A stretch of 9,117 nt of DNA from Roseburia sp. (GCA_017626625.1 JAGAIK010000634.1:1-9117); one strand, 5' to 3'. Shown: positions 1-7,491, counted from the first letter of the stretch. The notes: generated by a model from the letters alone, not told the origin. Numbers and translations: made by a program.

Positions 1-1
1 G

Positions 2-802
2 TACCCTGTGTTAAACACGCTGGCAATATCCTTTAATGACGGAACAGATGCGTTGAGGGGCGGTATTTATCTGATACCGAGAAAATTTACCCTGAAAAAT
101 TATATCACGGTATTACAGAAACAAAACCTGATAACCGGAGCTTATATTACAGTGGCACGAACCATCATCGGAACGCTGCTTGCTCTGGTGGCAAATGCGA
201 TTTTGGCATTTATTGTCAGCAGAAAGCGTTTCCTGTTTAAAAAGCAGCTCTCCTTATTCTGGGTCATTACCATGTATGTAAACGGCGGTATGATACCTAC
301 CTTTTTGGTATATAAGGGGCTGGGACTGACCAACAGTTTCTGGGTTTATGTAATCCCCGGAATGATAAGTGCATTTAACATGTTAGTGATCAGAACCTAT
401 ATGAATGGGATTCCGGACAGTTTAGAGGAATCCGCCCAGTTAGACGGGGCAGGTTATATGACGGTATTCTGGAAAATCATTTCCCCGCTGTGTAAACCGG
501 TTTATGCCACGGTAGCGCTTTTTGTGGCGGTGGGACAGTGGAACTCCTGGTTTGATGCCATGCTCTATAACCGTATGAGTGCAAACCTGACCACCTTACA
601 GTACGAGCTGATGAAACTATTGTCCTCCGTTACCAATCAGGGCAATTCCGTGGAGGCAATGAAAAATGCCGCGGGAGCAGTAACGCCTACTTCTGTGCGG
701 GCGGCGGCAACCATACTTACCATGCTGCCGATTATCTGTCTTTATCCTTTCTTGCAGAGATACTTTGTGACAGGACTTACCATAGGAGGAGTAAAAGAGT
801 GA
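2..802 (+). CDS. ABC sugar transporter permease, LplC/YtcP (CUT1) type, 5'-truncated
   Basis: Inner-membrane permease subunit of a carbohydrate ABC importer, probably for xylo-oligosaccharides given its neighbours. The frame is open to the left edge, where Tyr-Pro precedes the first visible Val, so the true start and first membrane segment are outside the window; the GTG at 8 is an internal codon. The early motif GGIYLIPRKFTLKNY is typical of the second (LplC-like) permease of such systems. Hydrophobic segments lie at about nt 140-220, 250-325, 335-400, 500-570 and 695-775. The cytoplasmic EAA loop that contacts the ATPase is at about nt 418-490 (EESAQLDGAG, then a PL end). The C-terminus, TGLTIGGVKE, is the usual end of this family. 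The stop overlaps the next gene by 4 bp, so the two are co-transcribed and probably translationally coupled. A partner LplB-like permease and perhaps another binding protein are expected upstream. The family call is firm; the substrate is inferred from context. Confidence 0.93.
   Translation, partial: YPVLNTLAISFNDGTDALRGGIYLIPRKFTLKNYITVLQKQNLITGAYITVARTIIGTLLALVANAILAFIVSRKRFLFKKQLSLFWVITMYVNGGMIPTFLVYKGLGLTNSFWVYVIPGMISAFNMLVIRTYMNGIPDSLEESAQLDGAGYMTVFWKIISPLCKPVYATVALFVAVGQWNSWFDAMLYNRMSANLTTLQYELMKLLSSVTNQGNSVEAMKNAAGAVTPTSVRAAATILTMLPIICLYPFLQRYFVTGLTIGGVKE
784..790 (+). promoter_or_regulatory. Ribosome binding site for the GH8 gene, inside the permease gene
   Basis: AGGAGGA lies within the last codons of the permease gene, 8 bases before the GTG at 799. 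It decides the GTG start of the GH8 gene, whose first four bases (GTGA) include the permease stop codon. There is no ATG nearby that would keep the conserved N-terminus. Confidence 0.85.
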
Positions 803-1953
803 GACAGGGAGCATTTGATATCGGAAGCTACCGCAATGCCTTTGCCGCATTGGGGTATTCTTCCGAAGAAATTGAAAAGCGGAAAGAAGAAATTTTTGAG
901 ACTTTGTTTTACGGAAACGAAGAGGAGCGTCTCTATCATCCGGCGGGAGAGGACATGGGGTATATGGAAGATACCGGAAATCATGATGTACGCACCGAGG
1001 GCATGTCCTACGGCATGATGATGTGCGTCCAGATGAACCGGAAAGAAGAATTTGACCGTCTCTGGAAATGGGCGAAAACCTACATGTATCTGGAAGAGGG
1101 GGAGAACGCCGGGTATTTTGCCTGGTCCTGTCAGACGGACGGCAGGAAAAATGCCTATGGCGCCGCCCCGGACGGAGAAGAATTTTTTGCCATGGCGCTG
1201 TTTTTTGCCGCCCACCGCTGGGGAAACGGAGCAGGGATCTTTGATTATGAGCGAGAGGCAAAGGAGTTGCTGCACACCTGCATTCATAAAGGGGAAAAGG
1301 GAACGGCGGGCCGTGCCATGTGGGACGGGGAAAATAAGCTCATCCGGTTTGTGACGGAGGTGGATTTTACAGACCCCTCTTACCATTTGCCCCATTTCTA
1401 TGAACTGTTTGCAAAGTGGGCGTGGGAGGAGGACAGAGCGTTCTTTGCAGAGGCGGCGGAGGCGAGCCGTGCGTATCTGAAAAAAGCATGTCATCCGGTG
1501 ACCGGGCTGATGGCAGAGTATGCTCATTTTGACGGTACCCCTTACGTGGGAGGGGAAGAAATCTGGGGCGGCAGGCACGACTGGTATTACAGTGATGCCT
1601 ACCGGACCATTGCCAACATTGCCTTAGACTATGAATGGTTTGCAGCAGATGACTGGGCAGTGGCAGAGGCGGAGCGGCTGCTGGGCTTTTTCTGTGAAAC
1701 CTTAGAGGAAGAAGACAGGGACGGCGTTTTTACTGTGGACGGAACGGTGCTTCCGGAAAAGGCGCTGCATCCGGTGGCAATCATTGCCACAAATGCGCAG
1801 GCAGGTCTGATATCCGAGAGCCAAAATGCGAAAGAGTGTATCCGGCGTTTCTGGAATACGCCTCTGCGCACCGGAAAACGGAGATACTACGATAACTGCC
1901 TGTATTTTTTTGCATTTTTAGCGCTGAGCGGAAATTACCGGATTTATAAATAA
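799..1953 (+). CDS. Reducing-end xylose-releasing exo-oligoxylanase (GH8, Rex type)
   Basis: Glycoside hydrolase family 8 enzyme expected to release xylose from the reducing end of xylo-oligosaccharides (EC 3.2.1.156). The 384 residues match the length of Bacillus halodurans Rex and follow it almost end to end from memory. Glu67 in DVRTEGMSYGMMM is the general acid. Asp266 in YYSDAYR is the general base. APDGEE (Asp125) and DPSYHLPHFYELFA are also conserved. The Leu-His-Pro kink that closes the cleft in Rex enzymes and makes them exo-acting is present at residues 323-325. The C-terminus RRYYDNCLYFFAFLALSGNY is typical. There is no signal peptide, so it acts in the cytoplasm. The loop between DGTP and the base (about residues 249-264) seems roughly six residues longer than in B. 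halodurans Rex, recalled from memory. The GTG start overlaps the permease stop; the next gene follows after 17 bp. A GH8 endo-xylanase is less likely because of the LHP kink and missing signal peptide. Confidence 0.93.
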   Translation: MRQGAFDIGSYRNAFAALGYSSEEIEKRKEEIFETLFYGNEEERLYHPAGEDMGYMEDTGNHDVRTEGMSYGMMMCVQMNRKEEFDRLWKWAKTYMYLEEGENAGYFAWSCQTDGRKNAYGAAPDGEEFFAMALFFAAHRWGNGAGIFDYEREAKELLHTCIHKGEKGTAGRAMWDGENKLIRFVTEVDFTDPSYHLPHFYELFAKWAWEEDRAFFAEAAEASRAYLKKACHPVTGLMAEYAHFDGTPYVGGEEIWGGRHDWYYSDAYRTIANIALDYEWFAADDWAVAEAERLLGFFCETLEEEDRDGVFTVDGTVLPEKALHPVAIIATNAQAGLISESQNAKECIRRFWNTPLRTGKRRYYDNCLYFFAFLALSGNYRIYK

Positions 1954-1970
1954 AAGGGAGGACACACGAG

Positions 1971-3518
1971 ATGTATATTGCAAAAAATCCGATTCTTCCG
2001 GGATTTTCCCCGGACCCATCCATCTGCAGGGTGGGGGAGGACTACTATATTGTAAATTCCAGTTTCGCCTATTTTCCGGGAGTTCCCATCTACCACAGCC
2101 GGGACCTTGCCCACTGGGAGCAGATTGGAAATGTACTGGAGCGGGAATCGCAGCTTCCTCTTGCGGGCTGCGGTCATTCGGACGGGATTTATGCCCCCAC
2201 GCTGCGTTACCATGACGGAACTTTTTATATGATTACTACAAATATCTCCGGCGGGGGAAATTTTCTGGTGACGGCAGAACAGCCCCAGGGCCCCTGGTCA
2301 GAGCCCTATTATCTGGGAGAGGCGGCACAGGGCATCGACCCCAGCCTTTTCTTTGATGAGGACGGCAAATGCTATTATGTGGGGACGCGGCCCAACCAAT
2401 CCGGCGTCCGCTACAACGGAGACTGGGAAATCTGGGTGCAGGAGCTGGATTTGGAAAAAATGCAGCTGACGGGAGAGAGCAAAAAAATCTGGAAGGGCGC
2501 CGTACACCATGCCATCTGGCCGGAAGGTCCCCATCTTTACAAAAAAGACGGCTGGTATTATCTGATACACGCCGAGGGCGGAACTGCCATGGAACATGCC
2601 ATTTCCGCAGCCAGAAGCAGGGAGCTTTGGGGACCCTATGAGGGCTGCAAAAGAAATCCCATTTTTACCCACCGCAATCTCGGCGCGGCGTATCCTGTGG
2701 TGGCGGCAGGTCATGGCGATTTGGTGGAGGACGGTCATGGAAACTGGTACATTGTGATGATAGCGGCGAGAAGATGGGAAGGGTATGGAAACACAGGCAG
2801 AGACACCTATCTGGCAAAGGTGTCCTGGGAAGAAGACTGGCCGGTGATTAATCCGGGGCTTGGCAGGCTGGAAGATGTTGTGGAGCTGCCCGGAGAGCCG
2901 GAGCGGCAGATTTCTCCGGAGCAGAGCTGGCATTTCTACAGGAAAAAGCTGCCCCATTGCTTTATGATGCTCCGCAATCCCAAAACGGAGCCATATACGC
3001 TGACGGAGCGGGAGGGAAGTCTCCGAATTTATGCGGGGAAAGAGACGCTTGCGGACAGGGAAAGTTCTTCCTATCTCTGCATCAGGCAGCAGGGATATGA
3101 ATTTCGTCTGTCGGCACTGATGGAATTTTTTGGCGGAGAGGAAGCGGAGGAAGCCGGAATTGCGGTCATGTGCAACGAGGAAAACCATCTTCGTCTGGTG
3201 AAAAACTACCGGGAGGAAAAGCCGTGGATTTCTCTGATTTCCTGCCAGAAGGGAAAAACAGAGGTTGTTGCGGAGCAGAGGATTGCGGAGGGAAGAACAG
3301 AACTTGTTATGATAAGCCGCGGGCAGGAGACGGACTGGTATTTAAAGGTGGAGGAGCAGGAGATATACACCGTTGCGCAGAGCGTTGATATGAGGGTCTT
3401 TAGTACGGAGGCAACCGGAGGATTTACCGGCTGTACGCTGGGCATGTATGTTTCCGCAAACGGAAAGGAAAGCAGCCATTTTGCAGATTTTCTGCATTTT
3501 TCCTGCGAGGGGATATAG
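1971..3518 (+). CDS. Beta-xylosidase, GH43 (SXA/XynB-like)
   Basis: Family 43 exo-enzyme that removes xylose from the non-reducing end of xylo-oligosaccharides by inversion; some relatives also remove arabinofuranose. Length 515 residues, near the usual 530-540 for this two-domain type. The N-terminal five-bladed propeller (about 1-310) carries the catalytic triad: Asp15 in GFSPDPS (base), Asp123 in GIDPSLFFD (pKa modulator) and Glu185 in IWPEGPHLY (acid). His248 in AAGHGD fits the conserved metal-site histidine. NPILPGFSPDPS at the start and YHSRDLAHW are family hallmarks. Residues about 330-515 form the C-terminal beta-sandwich that shapes the active site in this subgroup; this part is less conserved. 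No signal peptide, so cytoplasmic. A GGGAGG site at 1956-1961 sits 9 bases before the ATG. It follows the GH8 gene by 17 bp, so both ends of the same oligosaccharide are attacked by one operon. Confidence 0.94.
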   Translation: MYIAKNPILPGFSPDPSICRVGEDYYIVNSSFAYFPGVPIYHSRDLAHWEQIGNVLERESQLPLAGCGHSDGIYAPTLRYHDGTFYMITTNISGGGNFLVTAEQPQGPWSEPYYLGEAAQGIDPSLFFDEDGKCYYVGTRPNQSGVRYNGDWEIWVQELDLEKMQLTGESKKIWKGAVHHAIWPEGPHLYKKDGWYYLIHAEGGTAMEHAISAARSRELWGPYEGCKRNPIFTHRNLGAAYPVVAAGHGDLVEDGHGNWYIVMIAARRWEGYGNTGRDTYLAKVSWEEDWPVINPGLGRLEDVVELPGEPERQISPEQSWHFYRKKLPHCFMMLRNPKTEPYTLTEREGSLRIYAGKETLADRESSSYLCIRQQGYEFRLSALMEFFGGEEAEEAGIAVMCNEENHLRLVKNYREEKPWISLISCQKGKTEVVAEQRIAEGRTELVMISRGQETDWYLKVEEQEIYTVAQSVDMRVFSTEATGGFTGCTLGMYVSANGKESSHFADFLHFSCEGI

Positions 3519-3531
3519 TTTCGGAAAGAGG

Positions 3532-3560
3532 TTGCTGTAGGCGGCTGCACCCGATATAAT
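3532..3560 (+). promoter_or_regulatory. Candidate sigma-A promoter before the solute-binding-protein gene
   Basis: TTGCTG at 3532-3537 and a perfect TATAAT at 3555-3560 are separated by 17 bp, the optimal spacing. The -35 matches the consensus TTGACA at three of six positions. Start of transcription would fall at about 3566-3568, leaving a leader of only some 16 bases before the ATG at 3583. It would let the binding-protein and GH3 genes be expressed apart from the upstream operon. There is no activity evidence. Confidence 0.55.
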
Positions 3561-3582
3561 GAGAGAAGAAAGAGGTGCAGCC
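3543..3582 (+). repeat. Perfect 9-bp inverted repeat covering the ribosome binding site of the next gene
   Basis: GGCTGCACC at 3543-3551 is the exact reverse complement of GGTGCAGCC at 3574-3582, with 22 bases between. The right arm takes in the last four bases of the AGAGGTG ribosome binding site and ends directly at the ATG. In a read-through mRNA the stem (seven of nine pairs G-C) would block translation start. No T-run follows, so it is not an intrinsic terminator. As DNA, the arms lie 31 bp apart centre to centre (about three helical turns) and flank the -10 box, so a repressor operator is the alternative. Confidence 0.6.
3571..3577 (+). promoter_or_regulatory. Ribosome binding site deciding the solute-binding-protein start
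   Basis: AGAGGTG lies 5 bases before the ATG at 3583 and pairs well with the 16S 3' end. The earlier in-frame ATG at 3559 overlaps the TATAAT box and has no such site, so 3583 is chosen as the start. Confidence 0.75.
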
Positions 3583-5235
3583 ATGAGAAAAGAATTAAAA
3601 CATGCCGGAGTATTATTTTTCGCAGCCGCAGTTCTTTGCGCTGTCATCTGGCAGGAAAACGGAAAAGAAGAAAAAATCAGGGAATATACGGCATTTTTTT
3701 CGGTGCCGGGTACGGTATGTGATGAGGAGAATGTGATACAAAATGAGATTGCAAAGCTGACCGGGGCAAAGTGCCGGGAAATCTGGCTGACGGGACAGAC
3801 GGCGGATGAGGCAACGGCTTCCTATATTGCAAGCGGTGAATATCCGGATTTTATGATTGGAAATGCAATGCTCTATGAGGCGGAGGCACTCATTCCCATT
3901 GATGCGTACTGGGAGGATTATCCGAATATCCGAAATTATATGACAGAAGAAGAGTGGGATAAATTGCGGCAGCCGGACGGACATATTTACTGGATGCCGC
4001 AGTTTGGCGTGGTGCGGGGAGAGGCGCCGGAGCTTGTACATGAGGGAGAGGCTTTCTGGATACAGACTAGGGTGTTAAAATGGGCGGGGTATCCGAAGAT
4101 ACAGACCGTGGAAGAATATTTCGCACTGATAGAGGATTATATGGCGGCGAATCCCTGTATGGAGACAGGGGAAAGTAATATCCCTTTTACACTTCTGTGT
4201 GATGACTGGCGCTATTTTTGCCTGGAGAATCCGCCGCAGTTTTTAGACGGTTATCCCAATGACGGAAGCTGTGTGGTGGACCCGGTGACCAAAACGGTGC
4301 AGGATTACAATGTGACTCCCACGGCGAAAAAATATTTCCAGATTCTCAATCAGGAATATCAAAAGGGCATGGTGGACCCGGAATCCTTTACCCAGACTTA
4401 CCGGGAATATCTTGAGAAATTAGCCTCCGGCAGAGTCCTTGGCATGGTGGACCAGTGGTGGCAGTTTTTCTATGATGTGGATGCCTCCTTAGAGCGGATG
4501 ACAGCTATGGGCTGCGGATATGTCCCCCTGCCCATTACCATGGAAGAGGGGATAAAAAACCAGTGGCATATTAAGCGGGGGAATGAAATCAGTGTGGCAA
4601 GCGGGATTTCCGTTACCGTGGGATGCGATGACGTGGAGGGCGCATTTCAGTTTATCAATGACCTTCTTGACGAGGAGGTGGCAAAGCTGCGTTTCTGGGG
4701 CATTGAGGGAGTGGATTATGAGGTGGACGAAAACGGCGTCTATTACTGTACGAAAGAGCAGCGGGAAAATACGGGAAATGCGGAGTACCGGGCAGCCCAT
4801 TTTTGTTATTACTCCTACTTTCCGCGGTTTGAAGGAATCTGCGGGGATGGCATCAACGCCTTTTCCCCGGAGTATCAGCCGGAAGAATTTTTCTGTGCAC
4901 TGCCGGAGGATGTGAGGGAGTGCCTGACGGCTTACGGATGCAAAAATTATGTGGATATGCTGGGCACCAATGAGAAACCGGGGGCGTGGTATCCCATGTA
5001 TTCCTATTCGGAGGTGCTTACGACAGAGACTCCGGCAGGGAGCGTCTGGAAGAAAATGGAGGAGGTAAAGCATGAATATCTGCCCCAGGTGGTAATGACG
5101 GAAGACTTCGAGGAGAGGTGGCAGACATACATGGAAAACTATAATGCCTGCCAGCCGGAGATTTTCTTTGAGGAAATGCAGCGGGAATTGGAGCGGAGAT
5201 TACAGGCGGCGGATGAGAGCGGGGAAGGCAGATAA
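3583..5235 (+). CDS. Extracellular sugar-binding protein of an ABC importer, probably membrane-anchored
   Basis: Probable high-affinity binding protein (550 residues, the large CUT1/LplA-like size) that hands oligosaccharides to an ABC permease such as the one at the left edge. The N-terminus is a positive charge cluster (MRKELKH) followed by a hydrophobic stretch at about residues 8-22 (GVLFFAAAVLCAVIW). The only Cys there, in AAVLCA, does not fit a normal lipobox (no small residue at -1), so an uncleaved anchor or odd signal is possible. The mature part opens with EYTAFFSVPG and has GQTADEATASYIASGEYPDFMIG and WEDYPNIRNYMTEEEWDKLR, typical of these proteins. Aromatic-rich stretches such as DQWWQFF suit sugar stacking. 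It has about 15 Cys outside the signal region, including CDDWRYFC, which is unusual for a secreted binding protein. It has its own candidate promoter and a maskable ribosome binding site. The last codons are partly repeated after the stop. Ligand specificity is inferred from the neighbouring xylan enzymes. Confidence 0.85.
   Translation: MRKELKHAGVLFFAAAVLCAVIWQENGKEEKIREYTAFFSVPGTVCDEENVIQNEIAKLTGAKCREIWLTGQTADEATASYIASGEYPDFMIGNAMLYEAEALIPIDAYWEDYPNIRNYMTEEEWDKLRQPDGHIYWMPQFGVVRGEAPELVHEGEAFWIQTRVLKWAGYPKIQTVEEYFALIEDYMAANPCMETGESNIPFTLLCDDWRYFCLENPPQFLDGYPNDGSCVVDPVTKTVQDYNVTPTAKKYFQILNQEYQKGMVDPESFTQTYREYLEKLASGRVLGMVDQWWQFFYDVDASLERMTAMGCGYVPLPITMEEGIKNQWHIKRGNEISVASGISVTVGCDDVEGAFQFINDLLDEEVAKLRFWGIEGVDYEVDENGVYYCTKEQRENTGNAEYRAAHFCYYSYFPRFEGICGDGINAFSPEYQPEEFFCALPEDVRECLTAYGCKNYVDMLGTNEKPGAWYPMYSYSEVLTTETPAGSVWKKMEEVKHEYLPQVVMTEDFEERWQTYMENYNACQPEIFFEEMQRELERRLQAADESGEGR
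5174..5202 (+). repeat. Copy A of an imperfect direct repeat (3' end of the binding-protein gene)
   Basis: These 29 bases encode the core of MQRELERRLQ near the C-terminus of the binding protein. They match 5245-5273 at 26 of 29 positions, with the two copies 71 bp apart start to start. Confidence 0.7.
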
Positions 5236-5244
5236 CTGCAAAGC

Positions 5245-5273
5245 AAATGCAGAGGGAATGGGAACGGAGATTA
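5245..5273 (+). repeat. Copy B of the direct repeat, in the gap before the GH3 gene, out of frame
   Basis: This copy of 5174-5202 lies just past the binding-protein stop (5233-5235). Read in the frame of its ATG at 5247 it gives MQREWERRLE followed by TAA at 5277-5279, nearly the same peptide as copy A. Because the offset is 71 bp it is out of frame with the gene. It looks like the remnant of a duplicated C-terminal segment. No ribosome binding site supports it as a separate small gene. Confidence 0.65.
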
Positions 5274-5302
5274 GAATAAGAAGAAAATAAGGAGAGGGAA
5301 GG

Positions 5303-7417
5303 ATGAACAGGGAAGAAGCAAGACGGAAAGCGGAAGAACTGGTGGGAAAAATGACATTGGAGGAGCGGGCAAGCCAGTTGAGATACGATGCACCGCCCAT
5401 CAAAAGGCTGGGGATTCCGGCATACAACTGGTGGAACGAGGCGCTGCACGGTGTGGCAAGGGCAGGACAGGCGACGGTATTTCCCCAGGCCATCGGACTG
5501 GCAGCTACCTTTGACATAGAATTGGTAAGAGAAGTGGGAGATGTGGTTTCCACGGAGGGCAGGGCAAAGTATAACGAATATGCGGCGAAGAATGACAGGG
5601 ATATTTACAAAGGACTGACCTTCTGGGCGCCCAATGTCAATATTTTCCGTGACCCAAGGTGGGGCAGAGGTCATGAGACCTACGGGGAGGACCCGTATCT
5701 GACCGGGCGTCTTGGAGTTTCTTATGTGAAGGGGCTGCAGGGAGAGGGAGACACCATGAAAGCGGCGGCGTGTGCGAAGCATTTTGCGGTACATTCCGGA
5801 CCGGAGGCGCTGCGTCATGAGTTTGATGCCGTGGTGACGCAAAAGGATTTGAGGGAAACCTATCTTCCGGCATTTGAGGCGCTTGTAACAGAGGCGGAAG
5901 TGGAGTCTGTGATGGGAGCTTATAACCGCACCAACGGGGAGCCCTGCTGCGGAAGTAAAACCCTTCTTAAAGATATTTTAAGGGAGGAGTGGGGCTTTCA
6001 GGGTCATGTGGTATCGGACTGCTGGGCAATCCGGGATTTCCATGAACATCATATGGTAACTTCTACGCCGAAGGAGTCGGCTGCCATGGCAATCAATGCG
6101 GGCTGCGACTTAAACTGCGGCGTCACGTACCTGCATATTTTAAGTGCTTATGAAGAGGGACTGGTAACGGAGGAGACCATAACAGAGGCGGCAGTGCGGC
6201 TTTATACCACCCGGTATCTCTTAGGGCTTTTTGACGGCAGTGAGTATGATGCCATTCCTTATGAGAAGGTAGAGTGCAGAGAACACCTTGCCCTCTCGGA
6301 AAAGGCGGCGGCAGAAAGCTTTGTTCTGTTGAAAAACAACGGGATTCTCCCGCTGAAAAAAGAGAAGATAAAGACTTTAGGAATCATCGGACCCAATGCC
6401 GACAGCCGGGCTGCCTTAATCGGAAATTATCATGGAACATCGTCGGAATATGTGACGGTGCAGGAGGGCGTTATCCGCTATTTAGGAGATGAGGTGCGGG
6501 TACTTACCTCCATTGGCTGTGATTTGTTGAAAGACCGCACGGAATCTATTGCCATGCGGAATGACCGCCTGGCGGAAGCGCAGATTGTGGCGGAACACAG
6601 TGATGTGGTGCTGTTATGCCTTGGGTTAGACGAGACGTTAGAAGGAGAAGAAGGAGATACCGGAAACAGTTATGCCTCCGGGGATAAAACTGACCTGCTG
6701 CTGCCGGAGCCCCAGCGGCTTTTGATGGAGGCGGTGGCGGAGACGGGAACGCCTGTGGTGCTCTGTATGATGGCGGGGAGTGATTTGGATTTAAGCTATG
6801 CCGCAGAGCATTTCGACGCTATTTTGCAGTTATGGTATCCCGGTGCACAGGGCGGAAACGCCGCTGCGAAGATATTGTTCGGAGAACTCTCCCCCTCAGG
6901 AAAACTTCCGGTGACGTTCTATGAAAATTTAGAGGAACTTCCGGAATTTACGGACTATTCCATGAAGGGAAGAACCTACCGCTATCTGGAGGGAAAAGCA
7001 CAGTATCCCTTCGGTTTCGGACTGACCTACGGCAAGGCAAAGGTGCTTTCCGCAGAGGTGGTGGAAAATCCGGAGGGTTCGGAGAAATACTGTATCTGTG
7101 CAGATATTAAAAACGAGGGAAATGCCGACATAGAAGGGGTGTTGGAAATTTATGTAAAGAAAACGGATTCCCCTGACGATACGCCCAATCCCTCCCTCTG
7201 TGCATTTGAAAGGGTGTCTCTTTTAGCAGGAGAGGAAAAGGAGATTCAGGTGGTACTTCCGGAGAGTGCATTTGCCGTGACTGACCAGGAAGGAAAACGC
7301 CTGGTGGAGGGAAAACAGTTCCGGTTTTATGTGGGCTTTTCCCAGCCGGATGACCGGAGCGTGGAATTGATGGGTGAGAAACCCTTAGAAATAGATACGG
7401 TCTTATCTTTCACATAA
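5303..7417 (+). CDS. GH3 beta-xylosidase / beta-glucosidase
   Basis: Family 3 retaining exo-glycosidase of 704 residues, complete. Residues about 10-310 are the (beta/alpha)8 domain. The signature AYNWWNEALHGVA (40-52) and DPRWGRGHETYGEDP (117-131) place it with the xylan beta-xylosidases of the family. KHF, with His160, is the substrate-binding stretch. The nucleophile is Asp239 in HVVSDCWAI; Cys after the Asp, instead of the Trp common in beta-glucosidases, also fits the xylosidase group. The second alpha/beta domain (about 330-545) carries the acidic cluster ETLEGEEGD (444-452), where the acid/base Glu should lie, most likely Glu447. A C-terminal fibronectin III-like domain covers about 595-695. 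There is no signal peptide, so it is cytoplasmic. TAAGGAG at 5288-5294 precedes the ATG by 8 bases. It lies 67 bp after the binding-protein gene with no clear promoter between, so it probably shares its transcript. Xylosidase is favoured over glucosidase by motif and context. Confidence 0.92.
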   Translation: MNREEARRKAEELVGKMTLEERASQLRYDAPPIKRLGIPAYNWWNEALHGVARAGQATVFPQAIGLAATFDIELVREVGDVVSTEGRAKYNEYAAKNDRDIYKGLTFWAPNVNIFRDPRWGRGHETYGEDPYLTGRLGVSYVKGLQGEGDTMKAAACAKHFAVHSGPEALRHEFDAVVTQKDLRETYLPAFEALVTEAEVESVMGAYNRTNGEPCCGSKTLLKDILREEWGFQGHVVSDCWAIRDFHEHHMVTSTPKESAAMAINAGCDLNCGVTYLHILSAYEEGLVTEETITEAAVRLYTTRYLLGLFDGSEYDAIPYEKVECREHLALSEKAAAESFVLLKNNGILPLKKEKIKTLGIIGPNADSRAALIGNYHGTSSEYVTVQEGVIRYLGDEVRVLTSIGCDLLKDRTESIAMRNDRLAEAQIVAEHSDVVLLCLGLDETLEGEEGDTGNSYASGDKTDLLLPEPQRLLMEAVAETGTPVVLCMMAGSDLDLSYAAEHFDAILQLWYPGAQGGNAAAKILFGELSPSGKLPVTFYENLEELPEFTDYSMKGRTYRYLEGKAQYPFGFGLTYGKAKVLSAEVVENPEGSEKYCICADIKNEGNADIEGVLEIYVKKTDSPDDTPNPSLCAFERVSLLAGEEKEIQVVLPESAFAVTDQEGKRLVEGKQFRFYVGFSQPDDRSVELMGEKPLEIDTVLSFT

Positions 7418-7438
7418 TTATCACAATTTCATCCGTTT

Positions 7439-7465
7439 TTGTACACATTTCATGTTTAGTATAAA
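7439..7465 (+). promoter_or_regulatory. Weak candidate promoter for the ABC exporter operon
   Basis: TTGTAC at 7439-7444 and TATAAA at 7460-7465 are 15 bp apart. The -10 matches five of six consensus bases but the spacing is short, so this is only a possible promoter. A transcript from here would carry a leader of about 110 bases that includes the hairpin at 7492-7524. Confidence 0.3.
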
Positions 7466-7491
7466 TAAGAATACTTATCAGGGAAAAATTT

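Noticed and set aside
742..1578. Long open frame on the minus strand opposite the GH8 gene
   Set aside because: It lies fully opposite a clear GH8 gene, shows no recognisable domain, and has a Phe/Arg/His/Pro-rich composition expected from the complement of a coding strand.
2298..3188. Long open frame on the minus strand opposite the GH43 gene
   Set aside because: It is a shadow of the GH43 gene: no family motif and low-quality composition, while the plus strand has all catalytic motifs.
3559..3582. Earlier in-frame ATG at 3559 as start of the binding protein
   Set aside because: It overlaps the TATAAT box, has no ribosome binding site, and adds MREERGAA before a normal signal start; 3583 has AGAGGTG at good spacing.
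5254..5340. Very purine-rich stretch before and within the GH3 start
   Set aside because: It is explained by the repeat copy, the ribosome binding site and the Lys/Glu/Arg-rich N-terminus of the GH3 protein; no further structure was seen.
5018..5842. Minus-strand open frame spanning the binding-protein/GH3 junction
   Set aside because: The Pro/Ser/Phe-rich stretches are the complement of purine-rich coding and intergenic sequence; no family resemblance was seen.
7396..7440. T-run at 7436-7440 as an intrinsic terminator of the GH3 gene
   Set aside because: Only a 4-bp ACGG/CCGT stem with a very long loop precedes it; no stable GC-rich stem abuts the T-run.
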